Below are positions 8,122-15,777 of a stretch of 50,518 nt of DNA, piece after piece. A program made the translations under genes and the position numbers. The DNA lies in assembly GCA_022763115.1 (NCBI GenBank), contig JALEGJ010000127.1, positions 1 to 50,518 on the forward strand. The letters are read 5' to 3'. Position 1 is the stretch's first letter. Each line of letters opens with the position of its first letter. This DNA is from Aquisalinus sp. (GTDB taxonomy: Bacteria > Pseudomonadota > Alphaproteobacteria > Caulobacterales > Parvularculaceae). Below the pieces are notes generated by a model. The model did not search any database. It was not told where the DNA came from and saw only the letters and a list, made by a program, of their open reading frames with translations.

Positions 8122-8151
8122 CAGCGACAGTTAGGTTACTGTCGCTGTTTT
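8122..8151 (+). terminator. Rho-independent terminator after the small secreted protein gene
   Basis: Perfect 10-bp stem CAGCGACAGT (8122-8131) and ACTGTCGCTG (8138-8147) with a six-base loop, followed by TTTTA. It lies 36 bp after the stop at 8085. Confidence 0.9.
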
Positions 8152-8183
8152 ACATTGAGTGTAGTGTCATCTAAAGATTTCTG

Positions 8184-8849
8184 ATGACGGATCCAAAACC
8201 ACGACTGATTATAGACCTGGTCGCAGACCCTGTGTGCCCATGGTGTTATGTCGGGAAGCGCTCCCTTGACCGTGTGCTGATGGCCATGTCGTTTTCGCAT
8301 GACACGATGGTACGCTTTCGCCCTTATCAACTGGCACCTGATACACCAGATGAGGGTGTTGATCGCAAGAATTACCTGGAGAAGAAGTTTCCCGATAAGC
8401 AGCATCGCTCTGCGCTTGGGATTGCATTGCAGGACGCGGCAAAAGGCGTAGGACTCGACATGAATGTTGATGGGCCAGCGCGCCTGATAAATTCCCTTAA
8501 TGCCCTTCGAGTTCTGCGCTGGTCTCATTTTGATGGTCTGCAGGTAGAAATGGCGGAGGCATTATTCGCTTCCTACTGGAAGCAGGGGCGCGATATCAGT
8601 GATACAGAAGAGCTTTCGCGCATTGCAGGCAGTGTCGGAATGAACAGGCAGGACATTCTTGCACGCTTGCAGACTGCCGAGGACTGCGATGATATTCGGG
8701 AGGAAGTTGCTGCGTTTCGGCAGGGTGGTGTCGATGGTGTTCCGACATTCATCATAAACGAGAGTCTGGGCTTTGCCGGCGCCCTCCCGCCCGACCAGTT
8801 GCTTGAAAGTATCCGAAAACTGGCTGACGAGACGACTGCAGCCGAATAG
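8184..8849 (+). CDS. DsbA-family (FrnE-like) thiol-disulfide oxidoreductase
   Basis: Cytoplasmic thioredoxin-fold protein of 221 residues in the FrnE branch of the DsbA superfamily. The redox motif CPWC is at residues 18-21 (ADPVCPWCYVGKR), and the cis-proline loop is GVDGVPTFIIN near the C-terminus; the helical insertion lies between. There is no signal peptide, as usual for FrnE proteins, which act as cytosolic disulfide isomerases or in glutathione-linked reactions and are linked to oxidative stress tolerance in Deinococcus. ATG 8184 gives the normal length. It begins 33 bases after the preceding terminator and so has its own promoter. Confidence 0.9.
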   Translation: MTDPKPRLIIDLVADPVCPWCYVGKRSLDRVLMAMSFSHDTMVRFRPYQLAPDTPDEGVDRKNYLEKKFPDKQHRSALGIALQDAAKGVGLDMNVDGPARLINSLNALRVLRWSHFDGLQVEMAEALFASYWKQGRDISDTEELSRIAGSVGMNRQDILARLQTAEDCDDIREEVAAFRQGGVDGVPTFIINESLGFAGALPPDQLLESIRKLADETTAAE

Positions 8850-8917
8850 GTTTTTTGCTTTCTCTCCGATCGGCGCGTAACTTGCATTCCGTAAGTTCTG
8901 TGAGTTGGAGACTGGCA

Positions 8918-11900
8918 ATGCGTCGCATAGCAGCACCCCTAGTAACCTTAATTCTTTTCTCTGTTGTCCTGCTGAGCCCTGCATCTGCGCAATACGGCCC
9001 AGTCGTCAGCAGAACCGAGGGGCCGTACTATACCCTGCGTAATGCCATAGCTGATGCTGGGCCAGGCGGCACGGTCAGGGTTAAAGAGGGGCGGTATGCA
9101 GCCAGCGATCTTGAAATACCCTATGACCTGACCATTATAGGCGAAGGTGAAGTCATCCTCACATCCGTTCGTCCTGTGGCGAAGGGATTGCTCGTGCCCT
9201 TGCGCGGTGTATCGCTGGAAGTGCGCGGGCTGATATTTGAAAATGCAACATCTCCTGACCAGAACGGCGCTGGCATTCGTGTTGAAGGCAACGAACTGAT
9301 CGTTCGTGACAGCATTTTTCACAACAACGAAAATGGTATTCTGGCAACAGGCAGTGACGGCTCCGAAGTAACCATTACCGGATCACAGTTTATCAGTAAT
9401 GGGTATGGGGACGGTTACAGCCACGGAATATATATTTCGTCTGCAACCAGGCTAGAGGTCACAGGGTGTCGGTTTGAAGGCAGCCGGATTGGCCATCACA
9501 TCAAGAGCGTCGCGACGCAGCAGACCGTTGTGCGGAATACTTTCTTCGATGATCGCAGTGGTGAGACCAGCTATATGATTGATGCCACTGCGGGTGGTAC
9601 ATTGGTTGTCGACGGAAATGTAATGTATCGCCGTGCTTCTGCGGAACAGGAGTCACTCATCAACTACGATACCAGTCGCGGTGGCCAACGCGGAAACATC
9701 ATTATTCAGAACAATCAAATTACAAATGAAAAACCGAATGCTCGTTTGCTGCGCAATACCGAGGATGCACCGGTCTTCATCAGCCAGAACAGTTTTGAAA
9801 ATGTGAATGGCGGTACTCTGGAGCTACCCGTTTCTACGCCTGAACTTTACACGGCAACAGGTGATACCAGTCTTCCTGTGGTCGAAGAGAAAACTATTCG
9901 CGAACAAGCAAATCTTGACACATTGACACCGACGCAACGGCGTGCGGTCGAGAGAATGTTGGCTAATGGCCAGAATTTGCAAACAGTTGAACCTTCGGAT
10001 CAGCTTGCGCAAGAACAGAGGCAACGAGATGCACGTGAGCTTATCAGGCAAGACCAGAAGCAACTAGAGTCACTCGCACGGCAGGGGGTGCCTCCGGCAC
10101 CCGGTCAACCACAAATCTTTGGGGCAGCACAAGAAAGTCAGCGACTTTATCGGTCTGGTGGAGATTTACCGATAAACTCCACAGCATATACCGTTCAGAT
10201 TGATCGTGACCAGAGCGAGCCGGAGCGTGTCAGTGGAATTTTGTCACTGCCCGAGTTTATACGGCCAACGCTATCCGGAGACCTTGTGAGTGTACGCCTT
10301 AACCGATTGCGTGATCGTAGAGCCACTTCAGGCATCATAACATTCGGGCAAGCGTTTCGCCCGGGCCAGTTAATGCCAACTGACCCGCTAACAATGCGCG
10401 TTAACGAACAGATTTGGGTAATGCAGAAAGATATCAAGGCATTGCATACAGATGGTTCAATAAGACATGCGATCATCACGCTATTTGTACCACCAGCACA
10501 ACAGGCGGACGTATTGGCTGGCATGTTGAACAAAAGCAGGGCAGTACCAGAAGAGCCAGCCTTGGAGCCTGACCTTGATAGCTATAATCTTGTTGTTGCG
10601 GTTTCCGGAGAAACTGCTGGAGGTATGGCTTTTGACGAAAAAGTGGATCTGAGTAAGCTGGTCAGCGAAGCTCTTAGAGCCGATGACTACTGGTTGCGGG
10701 GAGAGCTTGCCACGGAAGTAACTGTCTACCAGGAGATCGGATCCTTGCTTGCCGTGAGAGCTGATGTACGCTTCCTCGCTGACCGAAGTGTCCGGACCAG
10801 ACTGGTCTTCGAAAATCACAAGACTTTTGCGGAAGGCAATCGCGACCTGACCTATAACATCAGTGTGCGTGACGGCAATAATCTGGTTATGCAGCGAGAT
10901 GGTGTGCGACACTATCGCGGCTCGAACTGGTCCGAGATTATCTGGAAGGGGCGCCGTCCGGCCTATGCTGTTCAGCAAAACACCGAGTACCTTATCGCCT
11001 CTAAAGCAGTTCCTGTTTTCGATTTGTCATTTGGGATTAACGCAGCTGCCATCTATGCGAATGCGGAGAAGTTACGCGGTGACCGGGGCATATTCTCGGC
11101 TGGCCTGCTGACGAAGTACATGCCGACGACTGGTAATCGGCAGGATATTGGCATCCTTCCAGAGTGGGATGTGCAGTGGCTTAAAACTCAAAATCAGCAA
11201 GCATACAACGTCATGATTGCCATGGCAGAGAGGGCAGGCGCAATACCGTGGCATTACATGGATGATACCACAGGCCATCCTGTACGTGTCGATCAGCGCC
11301 CGGATTTCTGGGCTGAGGAGCGTGGCTCTGACTTCCGGCGCGGGGATGACCGTATCCCCGAGAGTTATTTTGCTGGTGGTGATGGAGGCTGGACACCTGA
11401 TAGTGCCCATAAACCTCTCCTGTCATACACTGCTTATCTTATTACTGGGGATGCATATTATCTCAGAGCACTGGCGCATGAAGCAGCTTTTGCCATTTCG
11501 CGGATTTGGCCGGACTTACGCAAGGACAAGGCGATTGTGACGGAAGCCATACAGGTGCGCTCTCGCGCCTGGGCATTGCGTGATCTCGGCGCTGCTGCGT
11601 GGATATTGCCAGATCAGCATCCGCTCAAAGAGTATTTTGAAACTGCTTTAACCGACAGTATCTCTCATCTTTTCAGGACATATACACTGGAAGGCCGCGT
11701 GGATGACGCTGGTGAAACAGAAGGGTGGTTTGCGGAAGAAGTGAATGGCGAGCCTGCGCGTGTTTCGCCATGGCAGAACGACTACATGATGATGGTGCTG
11801 GCACTTGAAGCATTGCGTGGCTCTCCGATCGCAGGCGAGGTCATATCATGGGCTGCGAACTATCATTTGGGCCGTTTCCTTGCCGATGGAGCCGAACCCA

Positions 11901-12256
11901 TCCTTGGTGCAGTTTACACCCATGCAATGAAGGATGCTGATACGGCTGAACCCATTGCTGACTGGGCTCAGGTTATGGAACGCACGAGGCAATATGAAGG
12001 TGCAGTTGAAAGTTATCCAAATGATGCTGGTGGATACGTTTCATCGGCCTACGCATCGTTAGCAAGTATTTATGCTGTAACTGGTTCTGCGGATGCCTTG
12101 AAAGCAATGCGTGTCTTGGCCAATAGCCATCAAGGTACAACATTGTTTGACCCAGCTAACAGATACGGGGTGTATAATACATCAAACTACCTGCTCGCTA
12201 TTCGTGAAGCTGATGGCACACTTCGTAGTCTGTCGGATGTGCTGGAGCCGAACTGA
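8918..12256 (+). CDS. Large secreted beta-helix / RIFT-barrel / alpha-alpha-toroid protein, probable polysaccharide-active enzyme
   Basis: Predicted exported protein of 1112 residues. A signal peptide (MRRIAAPLVTLILFSVV, cleaved after SPASA) is followed by a right-handed beta-helix at about 30-310, with repeated turns such as VEGNELIVRDSIFHNNENG. A charged, Gln-rich linker spans about 320-420. Then comes a barrel segment at about 425-560 (FGQAFRPGQL, then ALHTDGSIRHAI) like the N-terminal RIFT barrel of PcRGLX/YetA proteins, a beta-rich part, and an alpha/alpha toroid at about 745-1090 with GWTPDSAHKPLLSYTAYLI and WQNDYMMMVLALEAL. The toroid resembles those of polysaccharide lyases and hydrolases, but no substrate can be assigned. 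Start: ATG 8918 has GGAG eight bases upstream; an ATG at 8855 would add 21 residues before the signal peptide. No SusCD or other CAZyme genes are adjacent. Confidence 0.75.
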   Translation: MRRIAAPLVTLILFSVVLLSPASAQYGPVVSRTEGPYYTLRNAIADAGPGGTVRVKEGRYAASDLEIPYDLTIIGEGEVILTSVRPVAKGLLVPLRGVSLEVRGLIFENATSPDQNGAGIRVEGNELIVRDSIFHNNENGILATGSDGSEVTITGSQFISNGYGDGYSHGIYISSATRLEVTGCRFEGSRIGHHIKSVATQQTVVRNTFFDDRSGETSYMIDATAGGTLVVDGNVMYRRASAEQESLINYDTSRGGQRGNIIIQNNQITNEKPNARLLRNTEDAPVFISQNSFENVNGGTLELPVSTPELYTATGDTSLPVVEEKTIREQANLDTLTPTQRRAVERMLANGQNLQTVEPSDQLAQEQRQRDARELIRQDQKQLESLARQGVPPAPGQPQIFGAAQESQRLYRSGGDLPINSTAYTVQIDRDQSEPERVSGILSLPEFIRPTLSGDLVSVRLNRLRDRRATSGIITFGQAFRPGQLMPTDPLTMRVNEQIWVMQKDIKALHTDGSIRHAIITLFVPPAQQADVLAGMLNKSRAVPEEPALEPDLDSYNLVVAVSGETAGGMAFDEKVDLSKLVSEALRADDYWLRGELATEVTVYQEIGSLLAVRADVRFLADRSVRTRLVFENHKTFAEGNRDLTYNISVRDGNNLVMQRDGVRHYRGSNWSEIIWKGRRPAYAVQQNTEYLIASKAVPVFDLSFGINAAAIYANAEKLRGDRGIFSAGLLTKYMPTTGNRQDIGILPEWDVQWLKTQNQQAYNVMIAMAERAGAIPWHYMDDTTGHPVRVDQRPDFWAEERGSDFRRGDDRIPESYFAGGDGGWTPDSAHKPLLSYTAYLITGDAYYLRALAHEAAFAISRIWPDLRKDKAIVTEAIQVRSRAWALRDLGAAAWILPDQHPLKEYFETALTDSISHLFRTYTLEGRVDDAGETEGWFAEEVNGEPARVSPWQNDYMMMVLALEALRGSPIAGEVISWAANYHLGRFLADGAEPILGAVYTHAMKDADTAEPIADWAQVMERTRQYEGAVESYPNDAGGYVSSAYASLASIYAVTGSADALKAMRVLANSHQGTTLFDPANRYGVYNTSNYLLAIREADGTLRSLSDVLEPN

Positions 12257-12262
12257 CCCAGT

Positions 12263-12847
12263 TCAACGCATGATTAGTTTCGCTAAAGTGTCCGCAAGTT
12301 GCAGGCGTTCTTCCTCACCTGCTCCTTGCCATTCCAACGTCCAGTTCAGGGTTCCCAGAATTATCAGGTGAAGATCCTTAAGGTTTACGTCTTTATGAAT
12401 GTCACCGCTAGTTTGTATTTTTTGAAGAATACTGAGCCACTGGGAGTCAAATGCTCGGCGTACATAAACAGTCTGTCGTCTGATTTCTTCTGGTACCATT
12501 GAAAAACAGCGGATTGATGCACGGGTGTAGGACGAGTGCTCAGCCAGTGCTTTCAGATGTGCCTCTAGTGCTGCACGTAGGACGGCTTTGCCTGATGCCC
12601 CTTCGGCGGCATCAACGGCATCCAGAACAGCTTTTGAGACCTGTTGAACGCCCTCATTGAGGACTTCGACTGTGATATGATCCTTGGACGGAAAATGATA
12701 ATAAATCGACCCAGCCTTTAATCCCGCTGCTTCAGCAACATTTCGCAATGTTGTTGCCTTGTATCCGTTTTCGGCAAGGAGAAGGGCGGCGGCATCAAGT
12801 ATGCGCCGCCTCATGTCAGTCTGGGAAGGAGCGGAAGCGTCCGGCAT
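12263..12847 (-). CDS. TetR-family regulator, probable repressor of the acyl-CoA dehydrogenase/carboxylase module
   Basis: Repressor of 194 residues with a standard TetR helix-turn-helix, RRRILDAAALLLAENG followed by TLRNVAEAAGLKAGSIYYHF (residues about 13-55), and a divergent helical ligand-binding domain. Its ATG at 12847 immediately follows the stop of the acyl-CoA dehydrogenase gene (no spacer), so the two are co-transcribed. A TetR gene in such a place usually senses the acyl-CoA substrate or product. The long palindrome at 14047-14078, between the divergent operons, is the obvious operator candidate. By context it is analogous to AtuR, but homology to AtuR was not tested. Confidence 0.88.
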   Translation of the reverse strand: MPDASAPSQTDMRRRILDAAALLLAENGYKATTLRNVAEAAGLKAGSIYYHFPSKDHITVEVLNEGVQQVSKAVLDAVDAAEGASGKAVLRAALEAHLKALAEHSSYTRASIRCFSMVPEEIRRQTVYVRRAFDSQWLSILQKIQTSGDIHKDVNLKDLHLIILGTLNWTLEWQGAGEEERLQLADTLAKLIMR

Positions 12848-14017
12848 CTACATCCTTTTCGCAACTTCTTCCAGCATCACTTCAGTTGCGCCGCCACCAA
12901 TTGATTGAACGCGCACATCACGGAATATCCGGTTTACCGGCGTTTCTTCGATGTAGCCAGAGCCGCCATGGAATTGAACGCAATCATAGAGGACTTCATT
13001 CACAAGCTCGCCGCATAGGGCTTTGAGCATGGAGACTTCCTTTACGGCGTCCTGACCTTGTGATGCTTTCCATGCAGAATGATAAACGAGCTGGCGGCCA
13101 GCTTCTACTTTTGCTTGTTGCATGGCGAGACGTTGGCGAATGGCTTGTTTGTCCCAAAGAACGCCGCCAAAAGCCTGACGCTGCTTGACCCATTCAAGCG
13201 TGATATCAATAGCAGCCTGGGCTTCACCCATGGCCATGGCGCCAATCACGATGCGCTCGTTCTGCAGGTTTTGCATTGCCGCATAGAAGCCCTGTCCTGG
13301 CTCACCGATCACATTTTCATCTGGTACAAAGCAGTCTTCGAAAACTAGTTCGGCTGTATCCGAGCAACGCCAGCCTTGCTTCTTCAACTTCTGGGCAACG
13401 GAAAAACCTTCAAATTCCTTTTCAATGATGAACATTGTGGCCGCACGCGTGGGTTTTTCATCAGCGTCGCCTGTCTTGACCAGGGCGCATACAAAATCGC
13501 CGTAAACGCCGTTGGTGATGAAAATTTTGGAGCCATTGATAACCCAGCCGCCATCAACTTTCTTTGCCTTCGTGCCGATACCTTTCAGGTCTGAGCCCGC
13601 GCGCGGTTCTGTCAAACCAATCGCGCCGATGCGTGTGCCGGCAATGACATCAGGCAAAAAGCGCTCTTTCTGTTCTTGTGACCCTGCGTTCAAAATATGC
13701 ACAGAGGACATGTCCGTATGGACAAGCGGGGTAATCGCAAACCCGCCAAACGTGGATTTGCCAAGTTCCTCAGCATAGAGTGCAGTTGCAATAGTATCGA
13801 GGCCGGAGCCGCCAAATTCTTCGGGGTAGTGGATGCCAAGAAAGCCGTTGTCGCCCATCTTCTTCAAGATTTCGCGGGGCACCTTGCCTTCTTCTTCCCA
13901 TTTCTCGCCATGAGGCTTTACTTCCTCGTTAATGAAGCGTGCCAGTTGGTCGCGCAGCATCTCATGTTCGATACGAAAATAGGGGGAAGTTGTAACATCG
14001 GATGAGGCATCAGGCAT
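12848..14017 (-). CDS. Acyl-CoA dehydrogenase, isovaleryl-/citronellyl-CoA dehydrogenase-like
   Basis: FAD enzyme of 389 residues that would introduce a trans-2 double bond into an acyl-CoA. It shows the family signatures IGLTEPRAGSDLKGI (FAD/substrate loop) and the C-terminal FHGGSGYIEETPVNRIFRD. The base glutamate of medium-chain enzymes (YEGTS) is replaced here by IGGGATE, while a glutamate is found at Glu254 in NLQNERIVIG, the helix-G position used by isovaleryl-CoA and long-chain dehydrogenases. That points to a branched or beta-methyl substrate. Start 14017 (MPDASSDVTT) has an AAGGAGAG ribosome binding site; the frame opens 45 bases earlier inside the palindrome. Divergent from the carboxylase genes, so its product is likely their substrate. 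Confidence 0.9.
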   Translation of the reverse strand: MPDASSDVTTSPYFRIEHEMLRDQLARFINEEVKPHGEKWEEEGKVPREILKKMGDNGFLGIHYPEEFGGSGLDTIATALYAEELGKSTFGGFAITPLVHTDMSSVHILNAGSQEQKERFLPDVIAGTRIGAIGLTEPRAGSDLKGIGTKAKKVDGGWVINGSKIFITNGVYGDFVCALVKTGDADEKPTRAATMFIIEKEFEGFSVAQKLKKQGWRCSDTAELVFEDCFVPDENVIGEPGQGFYAAMQNLQNERIVIGAMAMGEAQAAIDITLEWVKQRQAFGGVLWDKQAIRQRLAMQQAKVEAGRQLVYHSAWKASQGQDAVKEVSMLKALCGELVNEVLYDCVQFHGGSGYIEETPVNRIFRDVRVQSIGGGATEVMLEEVAKRM

Positions 14018-14046
14018 GTATATCTCTCCTTGGAATTCATACTTGC

Positions 14047-14078
14047 CTCCTCTGCCTAACAAATGTTAGGCAGAGGAG
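14047..14078. promoter_or_regulatory. Perfect 15-bp inverted repeat in the divergent gap, likely TetR operator
   Basis: CTCCTCTGCCTAACA at 14047-14061 and its exact reverse complement at 14064-14078 are separated by only two bases (AA). The symmetry extends outward through CTTGC/GCAAG with a single-base bulge. It lies between the divergent acyl-CoA dehydrogenase (start 14017) and carboxylase beta (start 14180). The inner core, CCTAACA and TGTTAGG around AA, is the size of a TetR site; the outer arms are longer than one dimer needs. Confidence 0.7.
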
Positions 14079-14179
14079 CAAGCATTGATCCGTCAAGCGG
14101 GATGCGTCAAAGCCTGAGCCATAAGGGCGCAAGCCTAATCCCATTGCAAAGGGAAGAGCGCCAGAGAGAGGAAATGTGT

Positions 14180-15766
14180 ATGCCTGTGTTGCAGACATCA
14201 GCAGTCCCTAATAACGACGATTTCCAGACCCGTCTGGCTGGTTTCAACAGAGCTCTGGAAAAGCTCAGACAAAATCATGCCCGGATTGCCGAAGGTGGTG
14301 GTCCTAAAATGCGGGAGCGCCACATTAGCCGTGGCAAGATACCGGTTCGGGATAGGATTGATATGTTGCTCGATCCTGATGCGCCGTTTCTTGAACTTTC
14401 TGCTCTGGCTGCCTGGAGCATGTATGACAATCGTGTACCATCAGCCGGGATAGTAACAGGTATTGGTGTCGTTTCTGGTGTCCCTTGCATGATTATCGCG
14501 CATGATGCGACCGTATCAGGCGGTACGTATTTTGCCGAAACAGTCAAAAAGCATTTCCGCGCACAAGAGATCGCGGATGAGCAGCGGTTGCCTGTCATCT
14601 ATCTGGTCGATAGCGGTGGTGGTAACCTGCCACAACAGGACCTGATCTTTCCGGATAAGGAGCATTTCGGCGGGTCTTTCTATATGCAGAGCCGGATGTC
14701 AGCGCGCGGCATCCCGCAATTGGCGGCTGTTTTCGGTCCGTGCACAGCAGGGGGGGCCTATATCCCCGCTCTGTCTGACGAAGTCATCATGACCAAGGGA
14801 CACGGTCATATTTTCCTTGGTGGACCGCCGCTGGTGAAGGCTGCGACAAAAGAGGAAATAGACGCGGACAGCCTCGGCGGTGCTGAGTTGCATACATACG
14901 AAACTGGCGTCTCAGATCATATTGCGCACAGTGAAGCCGAAGCGCTTGGTAAAATGCGTGATATTGTTGCCAACCTGAACAGCCCTCGTGCGCTGGTCAC
15001 GAACAATGACGTTTTACCGCCTCGTTATGATGCGTCGGAAATCGGGGGCATTATCGGTGATGATCTGAAGCGCCCCTATGATATTCGCGAGATCATCGCT
15101 CGTGTTGTTGATGACAGTGAGTTTCAGCCTTTCAAGCCGGATTTTGGTACAACACTTGTTTGCGGATTTGCTAAAATTCACGGGCACCCGGTTGGCATAA
15201 TCGCCAACAACGGCGTTCTTTTTGCTGAATCAGCTGTCAAAGGTGCCCACTTCATTGAATTGTGCGATCAACGCCAGATACCCCTGCTCTTTATGCAGAA
15301 CATCACAGGGTTTATGGTCGGCCTGGAATCAGAACGGGCAGGCATCTCCAAGCACTCCGCAAAACTGGTTTATGCGGTCTCAAATGCGCGTGTCCCAAAA
15401 ATCACCCTTCTTTGTGGTGGGTCATACGGGGCAGGGAACTATGGCATGTGTGGCCGTGCGTTCCGGCCAGACTTCCTGTTTAGCTGGCCTACCTCACGGA
15501 TTGCTATTATGGGGGGAGAGACTGCCGCCAGTGTCTTGACGGACCTGCAACGTGCAAAAAAAGCTGATGAAGACAAGATAAAAGCATTGGAAAAGAAAAC
15601 AATCGATCAGTTTACAGAGCAGGAAGACCCTTATTATGCGACGGCTCGCCTCTGGGACGATGGTATCATTGAGCCGGAACAGACACGAGATGTCCTGGGC
15701 ATCTGCCTCGGCATCACTGCGGATTTCGAAAAAGACACCGGCCCGCGTCCGGTATACCGGATGTAG
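14180..15766 (+). CDS. Acyl-CoA carboxylase, carboxyltransferase (beta) subunit, MCC/GCC-like
   Basis: Carboxyltransferase of 528 residues that moves CO2 from biotin to an enoyl- or acyl-CoA. Both halves of the crotonase-like fold are present: YLVDSGGGNLPQQD, then GPCTAGGAYIPALSDE in the N half, and QNITGFMVG, then GGSYGAGNYGMCGRA in the C half, with MGGETAASVL near the end. It is closest to methylcrotonyl- and geranyl-CoA carboxylase subunits, but differs at places I recall as conserved there: EHFGGSFYMQS where those have FGR-FYNQA, and FGPC where they have MGSC. The start at 14180 is eight bases after GAGAGG; ATGs at 14174 and 14063 are poorer. It is 11 bp from the alpha-subunit gene. Confidence 0.9.
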   Translation: MPVLQTSAVPNNDDFQTRLAGFNRALEKLRQNHARIAEGGGPKMRERHISRGKIPVRDRIDMLLDPDAPFLELSALAAWSMYDNRVPSAGIVTGIGVVSGVPCMIIAHDATVSGGTYFAETVKKHFRAQEIADEQRLPVIYLVDSGGGNLPQQDLIFPDKEHFGGSFYMQSRMSARGIPQLAAVFGPCTAGGAYIPALSDEVIMTKGHGHIFLGGPPLVKAATKEEIDADSLGGAELHTYETGVSDHIAHSEAEALGKMRDIVANLNSPRALVTNNDVLPPRYDASEIGGIIGDDLKRPYDIREIIARVVDDSEFQPFKPDFGTTLVCGFAKIHGHPVGIIANNGVLFAESAVKGAHFIELCDQRQIPLLFMQNITGFMVGLESERAGISKHSAKLVYAVSNARVPKITLLCGGSYGAGNYGMCGRAFRPDFLFSWPTSRIAIMGGETAASVLTDLQRAKKADEDKIKALEKKTIDQFTEQEDPYYATARLWDDGIIEPEQTRDVLGICLGITADFEKDTGPRPVYRM

Positions 15767-15777
15767 GGGGACACACG

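Noticed and set aside
14063..14179. A longer carboxylase beta start from the centre of the palindrome
   Set aside because: It has no ribosome binding site and would place the operator inside the gene; GAGAGG eight bases before 14180 fits better.
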